DNA of 64,000 bases from Halomonas urumqiensis (GCF_003028575.1 NZ_PYUD01000005.1:1-64000), one strand, 5' to 3'. Shown: positions 46,631 to 55,167, counted from the stretch's first letter. Made by a program: numbers and translations. Notes: generated by a model not told the origin, from the sequence alone.

Positions 46631-47920
46631 CTAGAGCAGGAACATCGTGGAGAGGATCGGGAAGGCGATCAGCAGTGCCAGGCGCAGCAGGTCCGAGACC
46701 ACAAAGGGCGCCACCCCGCGAAAGATCTCGCCGAGCCCCACATGGGGCGCCATGGCCTTGATCACGAACACGTTCATGCCCACCGGTGGCGTCATCAGGC
46801 CCAACTCCACGGTCAGCACGGTGATGATGCCGAACCACACCGGATCGATGCCCAGCGCCTGGATGATCGGGAAGACCACCGGCACCGTGATCACCAGCAT
46901 GGCGATGGAATCCATGAACATCCCCAGCACGAAGTACATCAGCAGGATGCATAGCACCACGATGATCGGCGCCATGTCGGCGGCAAACAGCATGTCGCTG
47001 ATCGAGAAGGAGATGCGCGACACCGAGATGAAGTAGCCGAGCATTTCGGCCCCCACCAGCATGAAGAACACCACCGCCGAGAGCGCCAGGGTTTCCTGCA
47101 CGCTGCGCCACAGGCCATCAAGGCGCATGCCCTTGGCGAGCGCATACAGCAAGGTGGCGAAGGCACCGACACTGGCGCCCTCGGTGGGCGTGAAGGCCCC
47201 CAGGTAGATCCCCAGGATCATCACCAGGAAAACCCCGAAGAACGGCAACAGGCCACCCAGCGAGAGCAGCTTCTGCTTCCACGAAGTCGGCTCGCCGGCC
47301 ACCGCCAGCGACGGCTTCAGGCGCATCAGCACGCTCACCGTGAGCGAGTACATCACCAGGCCCATCAACCCCGGCACCAGCCCCGCCATGAACATGTCGC
47401 CCACCGATTGCTCGGTGAGGATCGCGTAGATCAGCAGTGCAATGGAAGGCGGAATCATGATGCCAAGCGTGCCGCCAGCCGCCAGTGCCCCGGTGGCCAG
47501 GCCGCGATGATAGCCATAGCGCTCCATCTCCGGCAGCGCAACGCGGGTCATGGTGCTGGCGGTGGCCAGTGAAGACCCCGAGATCGCCGAGAAGATGCCG
47601 CAGGAGCCCACCGCCGCGATGGCAAGGCCGCCCTTCCAGCCGCCACAGATCACCCGGGTGGAGTGGAACAGCTTGCCGGCCATGCCAGAGTGGGCGGCCA
47701 GCACCCCCATCAGGATGAACATCGGCACCGCACTGAAGCTGTAGTTGGAGAGCACCTCAACCGGCACAGTCTTGAGCTGGGCGATGGCCGCCCCCCAGCT
47801 GATCACCTGGGCAAAACCCACCACCCCGACGATCAGCATGGTCAGCGCCACCGGCACCCGCAACACCATCAGCACCAGCAACAGGCCAAGGCCCAGGGCT
47901 CCGATCGTTTCACTCCCCAT
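46631..47920 (-). CDS. dctM: TRAP transporter large membrane subunit DctM
   Basis: A 429-residue, 12-helix subunit that forms the transport path of a sodium-driven TRAP carrier. Family segments are FILMGVLAAHSGMAGKLF, SGSSLATASTMTRVALPEMERYGY and LGIMIPPSIALLIYAILTEQSVGDMFMAGLVPG. It overlaps dctQ by 11 bases. The set is dctP-dctQ-dctM and lies convergent to the AraC gene. Given the shared promoter motif with pobA, an aromatic acid is a likely cargo. Confidence 0.9.
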   Translation of the reverse strand: MGSETIGALGLGLLLVLMVLRVPVALTMLIVGVVGFAQVISWGAAIAQLKTVPVEVLSNYSFSAVPMFILMGVLAAHSGMAGKLFHSTRVICGGWKGGLAIAAVGSCGIFSAISGSSLATASTMTRVALPEMERYGYHRGLATGALAAGGTLGIMIPPSIALLIYAILTEQSVGDMFMAGLVPGLMGLVMYSLTVSVLMRLKPSLAVAGEPTSWKQKLLSLGGLLPFFGVFLVMILGIYLGAFTPTEGASVGAFATLLYALAKGMRLDGLWRSVQETLALSAVVFFMLVGAEMLGYFISVSRISFSISDMLFAADMAPIIVVLCILLMYFVLGMFMDSIAMLVITVPVVFPIIQALGIDPVWFGIITVLTVELGLMTPPVGMNVFVIKAMAPHVGLGEIFRGVAPFVVSDLLRLALLIAFPILSTMFLL

Positions 47921-48446
47921 GCGACATCTCCCCCTCGGCGCCGAACAGCGCACCGAGCAACGCATGGATCAAGCTGCGCAGGCCCAGCAACAGGCTTAGC
48001 ACGGCGGCGGCCTGATAGATGGGGCCCATGGGCAGGCGCAGATCCTGAGTCACCTCGCCATGGCGTGCCGCCGCCGTAGCGGAATCGAGCAAGCCAATGA
48101 ACAGCACCACGCCCAGCGCCGCGAAACCCAACAGGTAGACGCCCTGAAGACGGTTCTTGATGCCAGGCGCCAGGCCATGGGAAAAGGCCTCGACCACCAC
48201 CTGGCTCTTCTCGACGTTGGCGGCCATGGCCGCAAGCAACGAACACAGCATCAGGTAGCTGACCAGCTCAACACTACCCGAGACCCGAAGCGCAATGGCA
48301 CCCTCGGTCAATCGCGAGAGATAGCGCGTACCGACATCGGCGATTGTCACCACCAGCAACGCCACCAGGGCGATACCGGCGACCACACGGCACACAAGGG
48401 CCAGCCAGTGGCTGGCCCGTTCCAGAAACGACTGCATGACATTCAA
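47910..48446 (-). CDS. dctQ: TRAP transporter small membrane subunit DctQ
   Basis: A 178-residue protein with four helices and the DctQ layout (LALVCRVVAGIALVALLVVTIADVGTRY near the start; long amphipathic linkers). It joins the binding protein to DctM. It starts in the four-base ATGA overlap with the dctP stop and overlaps dctM by 11 bases, so the three genes are tightly coupled. Confidence 0.88.
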   Translation of the reverse strand: MNVMQSFLERASHWLALVCRVVAGIALVALLVVTIADVGTRYLSRLTEGAIALRVSGSVELVSYLMLCSLLAAMAANVEKSQVVVEAFSHGLAPGIKNRLQGVYLLGFAALGVVLFIGLLDSATAAARHGEVTQDLRLPMGPIYQAAAVLSLLLGLRSLIHALLGALFGAEGEMSHGE

Positions 48447-49474
48447 CCCTGGGAGGTGGCGCAGGCATCACTAGCGGTGAGGGCCGCCTCGTATACCTCG
48501 CGAGCCTGGTCGAGACCGCGCTCCTCGAGCTCGGTGAGGTAGCCTTCGATGCCATCCTGAAGCGGCTGCTGCCAATCCGGATGCTCCAGCGGGTTGTCGA
48601 TTTCGCGGATGGTGTGCCCGGCGTCGCGGGCCTCCTGCTTGCCTTCCACATCGAGGCGATCGAAGACCTCGCCGGCATTGGCCGCCCATTTCATGCCGGA
48701 ATTCTCGTCGATCACCGCCTGCTGCTCGGGGGTCAGGCTGTCGTAGGTACGCTGGCTCATGGTGGCGACGAAGATCAGCGTATAGAAGGGAACTTCGGTG
48801 TGGTATTCGACCAGCTCGTTGATGCGAAAGCCCTTGAGGCCTTCCCACGGGAAGCTCAGGCCATCGATCACGCCACGCTGCATGGCGGTATAGATATCCG
48901 GTGCCGGCATGCCCACCGGAGAGGCCCCCATGTTCTCGAGCATGTCACCGGCCACCGCGGTCGGGCGGCGAATGCGCAGCCCCTCGAGGTCGGCGGGTGT
49001 CTGCACGTCGGTCTCGATGGTGTGGATACCGCCCGGCCCGGTGGTGAACATGAACAGCGGGCGGGTATCGGCATATTCCTCGTCGAGGTGGCCATCGTCA
49101 TACAGGGTCTGCAGCACGCAGGCGCCCTGGGTGGCGGTGCCCGCCACGCCTGGCAATTCGACGATCTGCGAGAGCGGGAAACGACCGGCGGTATAACCCT
49201 GGGCGGTGGCGCCGATATCGGCGATGCCATTGCCCACGGCTTCGTAGATGGCATCGGGCTTGGCAAGCGTTCCGGAAGGGAACATCTCGACGCTCAGCTC
49301 ACCACCCGACTCCTCCTCGATGGTGTCGGCCCAGACCTCGAAGATGTCCTGGTTGACGCCCGAGGCACCCGGCCAGAAGTGCGCCATGCGCAGTGTCGTG
49401 GCGGCCTGGGCGGAAGCGGCGGTGAGGCCGGCGATGGACGCGGCCAGCAGGCAACGTGACAAGACGTGTTTCAT
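48443..49474 (-). CDS. dctP: TRAP transporter periplasmic binding protein DctP
   Basis: A 343-residue solute-binding protein with a signal peptide (about 1-24, ending SAQA). The DctP fold is shown by TTLRMAHFWPGASGVNQDIFEVWADTIEEESGG, the DLEGLRIRRPT segment with the conserved Arg that holds a carboxylate, and GVIDGLSFPWEGLKGFRI. It binds an organic acid in the periplasm. The start at 49474 has an AGGAAT site. The bipartite pobA-type motif is about 150 bases upstream. Confidence 0.9.
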   Translation of the reverse strand: MKHVLSRCLLAASIAGLTAASAQAATTLRMAHFWPGASGVNQDIFEVWADTIEEESGGELSVEMFPSGTLAKPDAIYEAVGNGIADIGATAQGYTAGRFPLSQIVELPGVAGTATQGACVLQTLYDDGHLDEEYADTRPLFMFTTGPGGIHTIETDVQTPADLEGLRIRRPTAVAGDMLENMGASPVGMPAPDIYTAMQRGVIDGLSFPWEGLKGFRINELVEYHTEVPFYTLIFVATMSQRTYDSLTPEQQAVIDENSGMKWAANAGEVFDRLDVEGKQEARDAGHTIREIDNPLEHPDWQQPLQDGIEGYLTELEERGLDQAREVYEAALTASDACATSQG

Positions 49475-49621
49475 CAGGGATTCCTCTTGTTGGGCGTGTG
49501 GTCCAGTCATTATGGCTATCGTTATAGTTCATGTTGGCGTTGGCAAACCGAATGATGATTCGCTTTCGCTCAACTGTATCCAGGACCAGATACATGACAT
49601 TTTCCCTGAGTTGACGCACCA

Positions 49622-49654
49622 AATAAGGCATAAACAGCACGATCAATTGGACAT
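49622..49654 (+). promoter_or_regulatory. Bipartite motif upstream of the TRAP operon
   Basis: AATAAGGCAT-N15-TTGGACAT, the same blocks and spacing as at 45551-45583. GCA at spacer positions 6-8 is also kept. Relative to their minus-strand targets (dctP here, pobA there) both copies have the same orientation. Confidence 0.65.
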
Positions 49655-49766
49655 TTCCAAGATGAGACGGCGACTTTAGTCGCATTTCACAGCCGCTGGC
49701 GCCCGTCCGCGACGCCGATACCCGGCATGGCACCCCTCCCATCCTCCCGGTGACCACAAGCGCCGT

Positions 49767-49907
49767 GGGCGAAATCAAGGCACTGGCTGTAAGCTTTACA
49801 AGGGCGCGGCCCACGGTTTCACCGCCAAGGACGCCCCCGTCTACGATACGACCGCCGATGCCCTGCATCACAAACGGCTCGCCACGCTGCTGGAAGAGGC
49901 ACTGTAA
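49767..49907 (+). pseudogene. Remnant of a dienelactone hydrolase family gene
   Basis: The frame ending at the stop 49905-49907 reads YKGAAHGFTAKDAPVYDTTADALHHKRLATLLEEAL, the C-terminus of a dienelactone hydrolase family protein, with the catalytic histidine in AAHGF. Upstream of about 49790 the frame no longer resembles the family and has no start or ribosome site, so the N-terminal three quarters are gone. It is probably debris from a lost alpha/beta hydrolase gene. It lies in the 544-base gap between dctP and the flavodoxin-fold gene. Confidence 0.65.
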
Positions 49908-50018
49908 CGGCCGCTTCCACACAACCAGGACTTGATGCCGATCAAGCCTGACCCTCCCTTCCGCGGCTAAGCTGAACAGCACACCTGTTCACTCAACTTG
50001 CCGCGAGGGTCCACCGCC

Positions 50019-50606
50019 ATGAGCCAGCGAATCCTGATCCTGCAGGGCCACCCCGACGCCAGCGAGGCGCACCTCTGTCATGCCCTCGCCGATCACTACC
50101 GCGAGGGTGCCAATGCCCAGGGCCATGAGGTGCGTTTCATAGACCTCGCCTCCCTCGAATTTCCGCTGCTGCACAGCCAGAAGGAGTGGCAAGCGGGCCC
50201 GCTGCCCACCTCGCTGACGGCGGCACAGGAAGCCATCGGCTGGTGCCAACACCTGGTGCTGTTCTTCCCGCTGTGGCTTGGCGATATGCCGGCCCTGGTC
50301 AAGGCATTTCTGGAACAGGTGCTGCGGCCCGGCTTTGCCTTCGAGTACGTGGAAGGCAACCCGCTCGGCAAGAAAGGACTCAAAGGGCGCTCGGCACGGG
50401 TAGTGGTCACCATGGGCATGCCAGCGGCGATCTACCGCCATCTGTACCGTGCCCACAGCGTCAAATCGCTGGAGCGCAATATCCTCGGCTTCGTCGGCCT
50501 CTCGCCGGTGCGAGAGACACTGGTCGGCAGCGTGGAAGCCATGAGCGAGAAAAAGCGAAACGAATGGTTTCACAAGCTGCATGAACTGGGTGCCAAAGCC
50601 AAGTGA
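50019..50606 (+). CDS. NAD(P)H dehydrogenase (quinone), flavodoxin-fold family
   Basis: A 195-residue protein of the NQO1/KefF-like family. It starts SQRILILQGHPDASEAHLCHALADHY and has LVLFFPLWLGDMPALVKAFLEQVLRPGFAF, typical of FMN/FAD quinone reductases. Two-electron quinone reduction would protect against quinones formed from catechols, which fits the setting, but this is inference. The start at 50019 follows GAGGG. Confidence 0.85.
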   Translation: MSQRILILQGHPDASEAHLCHALADHYREGANAQGHEVRFIDLASLEFPLLHSQKEWQAGPLPTSLTAAQEAIGWCQHLVLFFPLWLGDMPALVKAFLEQVLRPGFAFEYVEGNPLGKKGLKGRSARVVVTMGMPAAIYRHLYRAHSVKSLERNILGFVGLSPVRETLVGSVEAMSEKKRNEWFHKLHELGAKAK

Positions 50607-50689
50607 TATTGGCGATTGGGATCGCTTCCTATGGCGGTGGCAAAAGTGGCCATCCGCCTTGAACCTTCTTTATTCTCGGCCTGAATTAG

Positions 50690-51103
50690 CTACCATTTCG
50701 GCTCTGGCAACACGGGCGGCGCACCATCCATGTAGGTTAAAAAATTCGACCAAATCTCATGAGTTCTGCGTTTGGTTAACTTCGTTTTGCATGAGATCGT
50801 CATGACACCCCGAATGGTGCCGTCACGCCATTGTGTATAAACAGAATCACAATGAGATGACATATAATCCTGCCAATCCTTTTGAGCCATCTTGATGGAC
50901 TCGATCAACTCAGGGTCATGGACATTATGCTCAAAGCTTGCCTCCAGATACCTGGTCAGCTCAGCTTGCGCCGACTCCAGCTCAATGGAGGCACACTGAT
51001 TGATCTCGAGTGTGCTGACAGCATTATCACAATCGAGCGCTGTATCATCAGCCCCAACGGTAACGGACAAACTCGCCAGAGCAATTGCAGCCCACTTTTT
51101 CAT
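50690..51103 (-). CDS. LprI/DUF1311-family exported protein
   Basis: A 137-residue protein with a signal peptide (about 1-18) and a DUF1311 (lysozyme inhibitor LprI-like) domain: LDCDNAVSTLEINQCASIELESAQAELTRYLE, then AQKDWQDYMSSHCDSVY and TISCKTKLTKRRTHEI. Four conserved cysteines probably form two disulfides in the periplasm. Inhibition of host lysozyme is known for only some members, so the role here is open. A GAGGGAAG ribosome site supports 51103. Confidence 0.75.
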   Translation of the reverse strand: MKKWAAIALASLSVTVGADDTALDCDNAVSTLEINQCASIELESAQAELTRYLEASFEHNVHDPELIESIKMAQKDWQDYMSSHCDSVYTQWRDGTIRGVMTISCKTKLTKRRTHEIWSNFLTYMDGAPPVLPEPKW

Positions 51104-51430
51104 AACTTCCCTCAAGCTCACATAAGTCCCACTCACGCGTTGACTCAATAACACCGGTCTACGCGATCCCGCTGCCTTTACCTACGTCGCCGCCATGTTC
51201 GACCAGCAGGTCGTGGATGATAGGCACCAGCTCGACATCACCGAATGCTCGGCGCAAGAAGTCCACGTGCTGTTCCTGCGTGTGGCCATACTTGTGACCA
51301 TAGAAGTCTCATCCATCGAGACCAGTGTAGGCCAATGGCCGCCTTGAGGGCGTGACCGGCTTTGACGTCGCCACCACCGCTGACATACTGATGGCAGGCT
51401 ATCGCGGATCATCGTCACAAGGAGGCAACG
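51104..51430. other. Gene-free stretch with possible gene debris
   Basis: On the minus strand, about 51160-51310 reads DFYGHKYGHTQEQHVDFLRR and further protein-like residues, but the frame begins right after a stop and has no start. A second frame upstream (HALKAAIGLHW) looks as if it once continued into it. This suggests a decayed gene of unknown family. The promoter of yjbQ lies near the right end. Confidence 0.3.
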
Positions 51431-51865
51431 ATGTGGCTCCAGCAGGAGATACGACTACCCGCCTTGGAAAGGGGCTTCCACCTGATCACCGACCGGGTCG
51501 TGGAGGCCTTGCCCGACATGGCACGCTGCCGCGTCGGCCTGCTCCACCTGCAAGTACTGCATACGTCAGCCTCGCTGACGCTGAACGAAAACGCCGACCC
51601 CGACGTTCGACACGACATGGATGCCTTTCTCCGCCGTCTGGTACCCGGCGATCTGCCCTACTTCCGGCACACGATGGAAGGCCCGGATGACATGCCCGCC
51701 CACGTCATCGCCAGCCTTCTCGGCACCCAGCTAACGCTAGCGTTGCGCGACGGTCGCCCGGCGCTGGGCACTTGGCAAGGCATCTGGTTGGGAGAACATC
51801 GCGACCATGGCGGATCGCGGCGACTGATCGCCACCCTGAACGGTGACTCGAAAGGCGCCAGGTAA
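51431..51865 (+). CDS. yjbQ: YjbQ family protein (UPF0047)
   Basis: A 144-residue protein with the UPF0047 motifs [28 protein letters not shown] and a C-terminal [24 protein letters not shown]. Three histidines in the conserved sites could bind a metal. E. coli YjbQ has weak thiamine-phosphate synthase activity, but the true role is unsettled. An AGGAGG ribosome site precedes the ATG. It is complete by family length. Confidence 0.9.
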   Translation: MWLQQEIRLPALERGFHLITDRVVEALPDMARCRVGLLHLQVLHTSASLTLNENADPDVRHDMDAFLRRLVPGDLPYFRHTMEGPDDMPAHVIASLLGTQLTLALRDGRPALGTWQGIWLGEHRDHGGSRRLIATLNGDSKGAR

Positions 51866-52022
51866 GGGGCATGTTGATGGGTCGGTACCGCGTGACGACG
51901 CCGTAGTGACAAACAAGCCCATGAGGGGATATGGGGAATGTAGGCTTATGGCCGAATAGCGGCGTCCTGCACGTTGGAGGTCACTATTTGGAAAAAATCG
52001 AACATAAGGTTAAGAAACGCTA

Positions 52023-52241
52023 TCAACTTAGTTTTCTTGTGACTGTACAGTGACAAAAATCGCCATCGATACTATCAATGCGAACAACAACTGGGCGATC
52101 CTCCGCTGGGTCTTCAGTAAAAAGGAGCCAAGAATTAGAATCGAAATCCCGGACATACTCACTGCCAACCTCAGGATTCTTCACCTGATCCGTACCGATC
52201 TTTGTGGTCATGCCAACCTCAAGGTTCTTTATATCTTGCAT
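52023..52241 (-). CDS. Hypothetical protein, 72 residues, AT-rich
   Basis: I do not recognise this protein. It starts MQDIKNLEVGMTTKIGTDQV, is acidic and soluble, and ends in a small beta-like segment (VVVRIDSIDGDFCHCTVTRKL). A GGGAGGA ribosome site precedes the ATG. The DNA of 51960-52320 is much richer in A and T than the rest of the window, which suggests acquisition by transfer. Confidence 0.5.
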   Translation of the reverse strand: MQDIKNLEVGMTTKIGTDQVKNPEVGSEYVRDFDSNSWLLFTEDPAEDRPVVVRIDSIDGDFCHCTVTRKLS

Positions 52242-52470
52242 ACATTCCTCCCATGTAGAATAATTATCAAAATCTAAAGATTTGTCTTTGGTATATAAAT
52301 TCCCTAACCTTTCTTATCAGGATAGCCTAGAGCTCCGCATCCGGCCAGAAGCAGGCGTTGCGATCATGCTGATATAACGCCATTTTTCAGCGGCGACCTT
52401 TTTGCAGAGAAGCGGAAAAAAGGGCGTCCGGTGTAGGGCCGTCAGGCCCGGAACGAACTGCAACTACCGG

Positions 52471-52861
52471 TTAGGCAATTTTTTTCCGCCGCAGCATGCG
52501 ATCCACGATGTAACCGAATATGCCGCCGACTGCGATCGGCACAAGCGCATAGACTGGGATAATGACCAGTGCGATAGCCGCGTTTGGGTTGGCACTCAAG
52601 TCTAATGTGCCATGCGCCCATGCCAAGAAGCCAAAACCAAGTATGCATGGCGCCAACAACGAAACAGGCCACTCATACTTGAAGCTTAAAGCGAGGATGC
52701 AACCCCAGGCTATCGCATTTAAAGCACAAAAAAACAGCCAGCCACCAAAACCGGTATCCGTATACTGCCTCAACCACATCGGAGCCTCGAGGCACTCGCG
52801 CCAAATATGGTAGGACTATACCTACCACCACGATAATTAATCGAGCTTTGCGCATGGTCAT
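52471..52861 (-). pseudogene. Frameshifted small membrane protein
   Basis: The N-terminus (MTMRKARLIIVVVGIVLPYLARVPRGS, from 52861) and the C-terminal three helices (from QYTDTGFGGWLFFCALNAIAWGC to the stop at 52471) are in different frames that meet near 52780. A single-base change there would restore one four-helix protein of about 130 residues with the common layout of a small DUF-type membrane protein. Either the gene is broken or the base call is wrong. The downstream frame alone (52471-52779) also has an ATG. Confidence 0.55.
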
Positions 52862-53190
52862 ATGTAGTGCCTAACAAGGATGATCGAGCATGCTGCCTTT
52901 GCCGTCATGGCTGCTTAGGGTCGACTCCAGACCTTGTCAGAGCTCTTCCCAAACTCACTCAAACCCGCCATCAACACGTGGACTCGAAACGATTGCCACC
53001 TGCCCAGCTTACAATCGGCTACATGCACTCAGCCTAGCCGCCATGGCGGGCTTTCACCAGACCCCACATCAACGCAATACAACAAGGGGCGACACTGGAT
53101 ATTACATGCGTATGGGCGGGGTCAGCGAGGCGATGGCACAGGCGCACCCCAGAACGGGCGGTACGGCCAATATCCAGGAATCACAACGAA
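52862..53190. other. Gene-free stretch
   Basis: A plus-strand open frame runs through here from 52890, but it has no ribosome site, resembles nothing known and continues antisense to the small gene at 53244-53402. No repeat or RNA was recognised. Confidence 0.4.
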
Positions 53191-53217
53191 AAGCGCCAGC
53201 GCAATGCGCTGGCGCTT
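53191..53217 (-). terminator. Terminator after the 52-residue gene
   Basis: AAGCGCCAGCGC (53191-53202) pairs perfectly with GCGCTGGCGCTT (53206-53217) around AAT. On the minus strand it is followed by TTCGTTGT, and the stem itself ends in TT. It lies 27 bases after the stop at 53244. Confidence 0.8.
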
Positions 53218-53243
53218 CTCGTTGTCATCGGCGGGGTAATCGC

Positions 53244-53402
53244 TCAGAGATGGTAGGGATGACGCAGGAAACCCTTGTGCTGGCGGTAGGCCGCTTCGGT
53301 CATCCGGTCGAGCAACCGGTAGGCGGCCACGCCGATGCGCTTGGCAAGGGATGCCTTGGGAGCAGTGGCGGTCTCGCTGTGGGAGAGCGTCTCGGTGGTC
53401 AT
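53244..53402 (-). CDS. Small basic protein, 52 residues, behind a palindromic operator
   Basis: MTTETLSHSETATAPKASLAK is followed by an amphipathic helix-like stretch (RIGVAAYRLLDRMTEAAYRQ) and ends FLRHPYHL. It has a GAGG ribosome site, its own terminator (53191-53217) and a perfect 20-base palindrome 48 bases upstream, so it is clearly a real transcription unit. No function is recognised. The amphipathic basic helix might bind membranes or a partner protein. Confidence 0.7.
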   Translation of the reverse strand: MTTETLSHSETATAPKASLAKRIGVAAYRLLDRMTEAAYRQHKGFLRHPYHL

Positions 53403-53450
53403 GATGGTGGACCTCGGTCATTCCATAAGGGTGCTAACAGAATACCCGAT

Positions 53451-53470
53451 TGTTAGACTTTGGTCTAACA
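53451..53470. promoter_or_regulatory. Palindromic operator upstream of the 52-residue gene
   Basis: TGTTAGAC-TTTG-GTCTAACA is a perfect 8-4-8 palindrome of the type used by TetR-family repressors. A third half-site, CTAACA, lies at about 53434-53439, nearer the gene. No TetR gene is in the window, so the repressor must be encoded elsewhere. Confidence 0.7.
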
Positions 53471-53626
53471 TATCCAGCTTTCGCCGCACTCGTTACCCTT
53501 GGGCGGCCCCATACGATGACACCCCAAGCCCCACCAGGCGTGGCAAGGCTCGGGGTGTCCAACCATTCGACGACGCTGCATTCGTGGCGGGGTCCAGAGA
53601 ATCGAAGCGCCTAGAACACGAAGTGC

Positions 53627-54259
53627 TTAGAAGTCGAAGAACACGGTCTCGCCTTCGCCTTGCAGGCGGATATCGAGGCGGTAACGCACCTTGCCATCGA
53701 GCTCTTCACGCTTGGCGATCAGGGTCTGGCGGCGGGCCGGCGATTCGATGGCGTTGAGCACCGGGCAGGCGGCGTTGGCTTCAGTTTCGTCTTCGAAATA
53801 GAGGCGGGTCTGCAGGTGGATGTTGATGCCCCGGGCGAAGATCGCCAGGTTGATGTGGGGCGCCATCACCTTGCCGTCGCTACGCTTCACCGCGCCGGGC
53901 TTGATGGTGGCAAGCGACCACTCGCTGCCGCCCTCGGCGGTGGTGGCGGTGCGGCCGAAGCTGTTGAAGGCCTGCTCGAGGTCGAACTCGGGCCGGTACT
54001 CGCCCTTGGCGTCGGCCTGCCAGGCTTCGAGCAGGGCATCGCGCACCAGGTCGCCGTTGCCGTCGATCACGGTGCCGACCACTTCGATAGGCTCCCCCTC
54101 GACTTCGGATGTGGCCATCCGGCTCCAGATCTCCTCGTCGCGCTCGGGCAGGCCGGCCACGTGCAGGGCCAGGCCGATATGTACGTAGGGCCCGGCGGTC
54201 TGAGAGGCGGTCTCGCGCAGCATGAGCTCGGCGGTGGGGGTAGAGTTAGGCTGTTTCAT
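53627..54259 (-). CDS. pcaG: Protocatechuate 3,4-dioxygenase alpha subunit PcaG
   Basis: The 210-residue alpha chain of the intradiol enzyme that cleaves protocatechuate to 3-carboxy-cis,cis-muconate. It starts LRETASQTAGPYVHIGLAL, as PcaG does. The region after APHINLAIFARGINIHLQTRLYFED replaces the iron-binding site of the beta chain, since alpha chains bind no iron. It follows pcaH after a 64-base gap. Confidence 0.95.
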   Translation of the reverse strand: MKQPNSTPTAELMLRETASQTAGPYVHIGLALHVAGLPERDEEIWSRMATSEVEGEPIEVVGTVIDGNGDLVRDALLEAWQADAKGEYRPEFDLEQAFNSFGRTATTAEGGSEWSLATIKPGAVKRSDGKVMAPHINLAIFARGINIHLQTRLYFEDETEANAACPVLNAIESPARRQTLIAKREELDGKVRYRLDIRLQGEGETVFFDF

Positions 54260-54323
54260 GATGATTCCCCTGATCCAGTATCACGGATTGTCGATCCGGT
54301 CGCCTGGTTCACTGATTTTTGAA

Positions 54324-55064
54324 TCACTGGTTTTCGAAATAGGTCTGCAGCTCGCCACGCACCACCAGGTCGAAGCGGTAGGCCAGGCAATCCATGGGTC
54401 GGCTGCGTGCCATGTCGAGGCGGCCGACCATGGTCTCAACAGCTTCCTGGTCGTTGAGGGTCTGCACGATGGGGCAGAGCGGGATCAGCGGGTCGCCCTC
54501 GAAATACATCTGGGTGATCAGGCGCGTGGAGATCGAAGGCCCCATCACCGAGACGTGGATATGCGCCGGCCGCCAGGTATTGATGCCGTTGCCCCAGGGG
54601 TAGGGGCCGGGCTTGATGGTGCGAAAACGGTACCAACCCGCCTCATCGGTGAGGCAGCGCCCTACCCCGCCGAAATTGGGGTCCAGCGGCGCCAGGTAGG
54701 CGTCTTTCTTGTGGCGGTAGCGGCCGCCAGCGTTGGCCTGCCACATCTCCACCAGGGTGTTGGGCACCGGTTTGCCCAACTGGTCGATGACCCGACCGAA
54801 CATGATGATGCGCTCCCCCACCGGCAGGCCCGCCGCTCCTGCCAACGCGGGGTCTTCGCGAAAGTTGAGCAGCAGGTCGTTGTCGTGCGGCCCCATGCGC
54901 AGCTTGCGGAACTCGGGGCCTGTGAGCTCGGAGGCGCTGGCTGTCTGCAGGCTGACCAGGGCCTGGCTTGGCGAGCGGGCCACAGAGGTCTTGTAGCCGG
55001 GGGCATAAGCCGGGGGGTGCCAGTTGCGGTCACGCTCGACGAAGCGCTTGTTGTCGAATGCCAT
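54324..55064 (-). CDS. pcaH: Protocatechuate 3,4-dioxygenase beta subunit PcaH
   Basis: The 246-residue iron-carrying chain. Fe(III) ligands are two Tyr in [15 protein letters not shown] and two His in [11 protein letters not shown]. Other PcaH segments are [20 protein letters not shown] and [18 protein letters not shown]. The start at 55064 gives the family N-terminus. A PcaQ-type site lies 85 bases upstream, just after the pcaQ stop. Confidence 0.95.
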   Translation of the reverse strand: MAFDNKRFVERDRNWHPPAYAPGYKTSVARSPSQALVSLQTASASELTGPEFRKLRMGPHDNDLLLNFREDPALAGAAGLPVGERIIMFGRVIDQLGKPVPNTLVEMWQANAGGRYRHKKDAYLAPLDPNFGGVGRCLTDEAGWYRFRTIKPGPYPWGNGINTWRPAHIHVSVMGPSISTRLITQMYFEGDPLIPLCPIVQTLNDQEAVETMVGRLDMARSRPMDCLAYRFDLVVRGELQTYFENQ

Positions 55065-55147
55065 GCTGATCGTCTCTGTGGGTAGCGGGTTCTCGATCAG
55101 TGTGGCGGGTTGTCGCAGGAGTGCCAATTGACGTCTCGCCAACCGGG

Positions 55148-55165
55148 CATAACTGATGGGTTATG
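55148..55165. promoter_or_regulatory. PcaQ-type binding site before pcaHG
   Basis: CATAACTGATGGGTTATG contains ATAAC-N4/5-GTTAT arms like the PcaQ motif ATAACC-N4-GGTTAA described in alphaproteobacteria. It ends three bases from the pcaQ stop and about 85 bases before pcaH, a normal activation distance. Confidence 0.65.
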
Positions 55166-55167
55166 TC

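Noticed and set aside
52890-53456. Plus-strand open frame of about 188 codons
   Set aside because: No ribosome site, low-complexity composition, and it crosses a strong terminator hairpin, a minus-strand gene and its operator.
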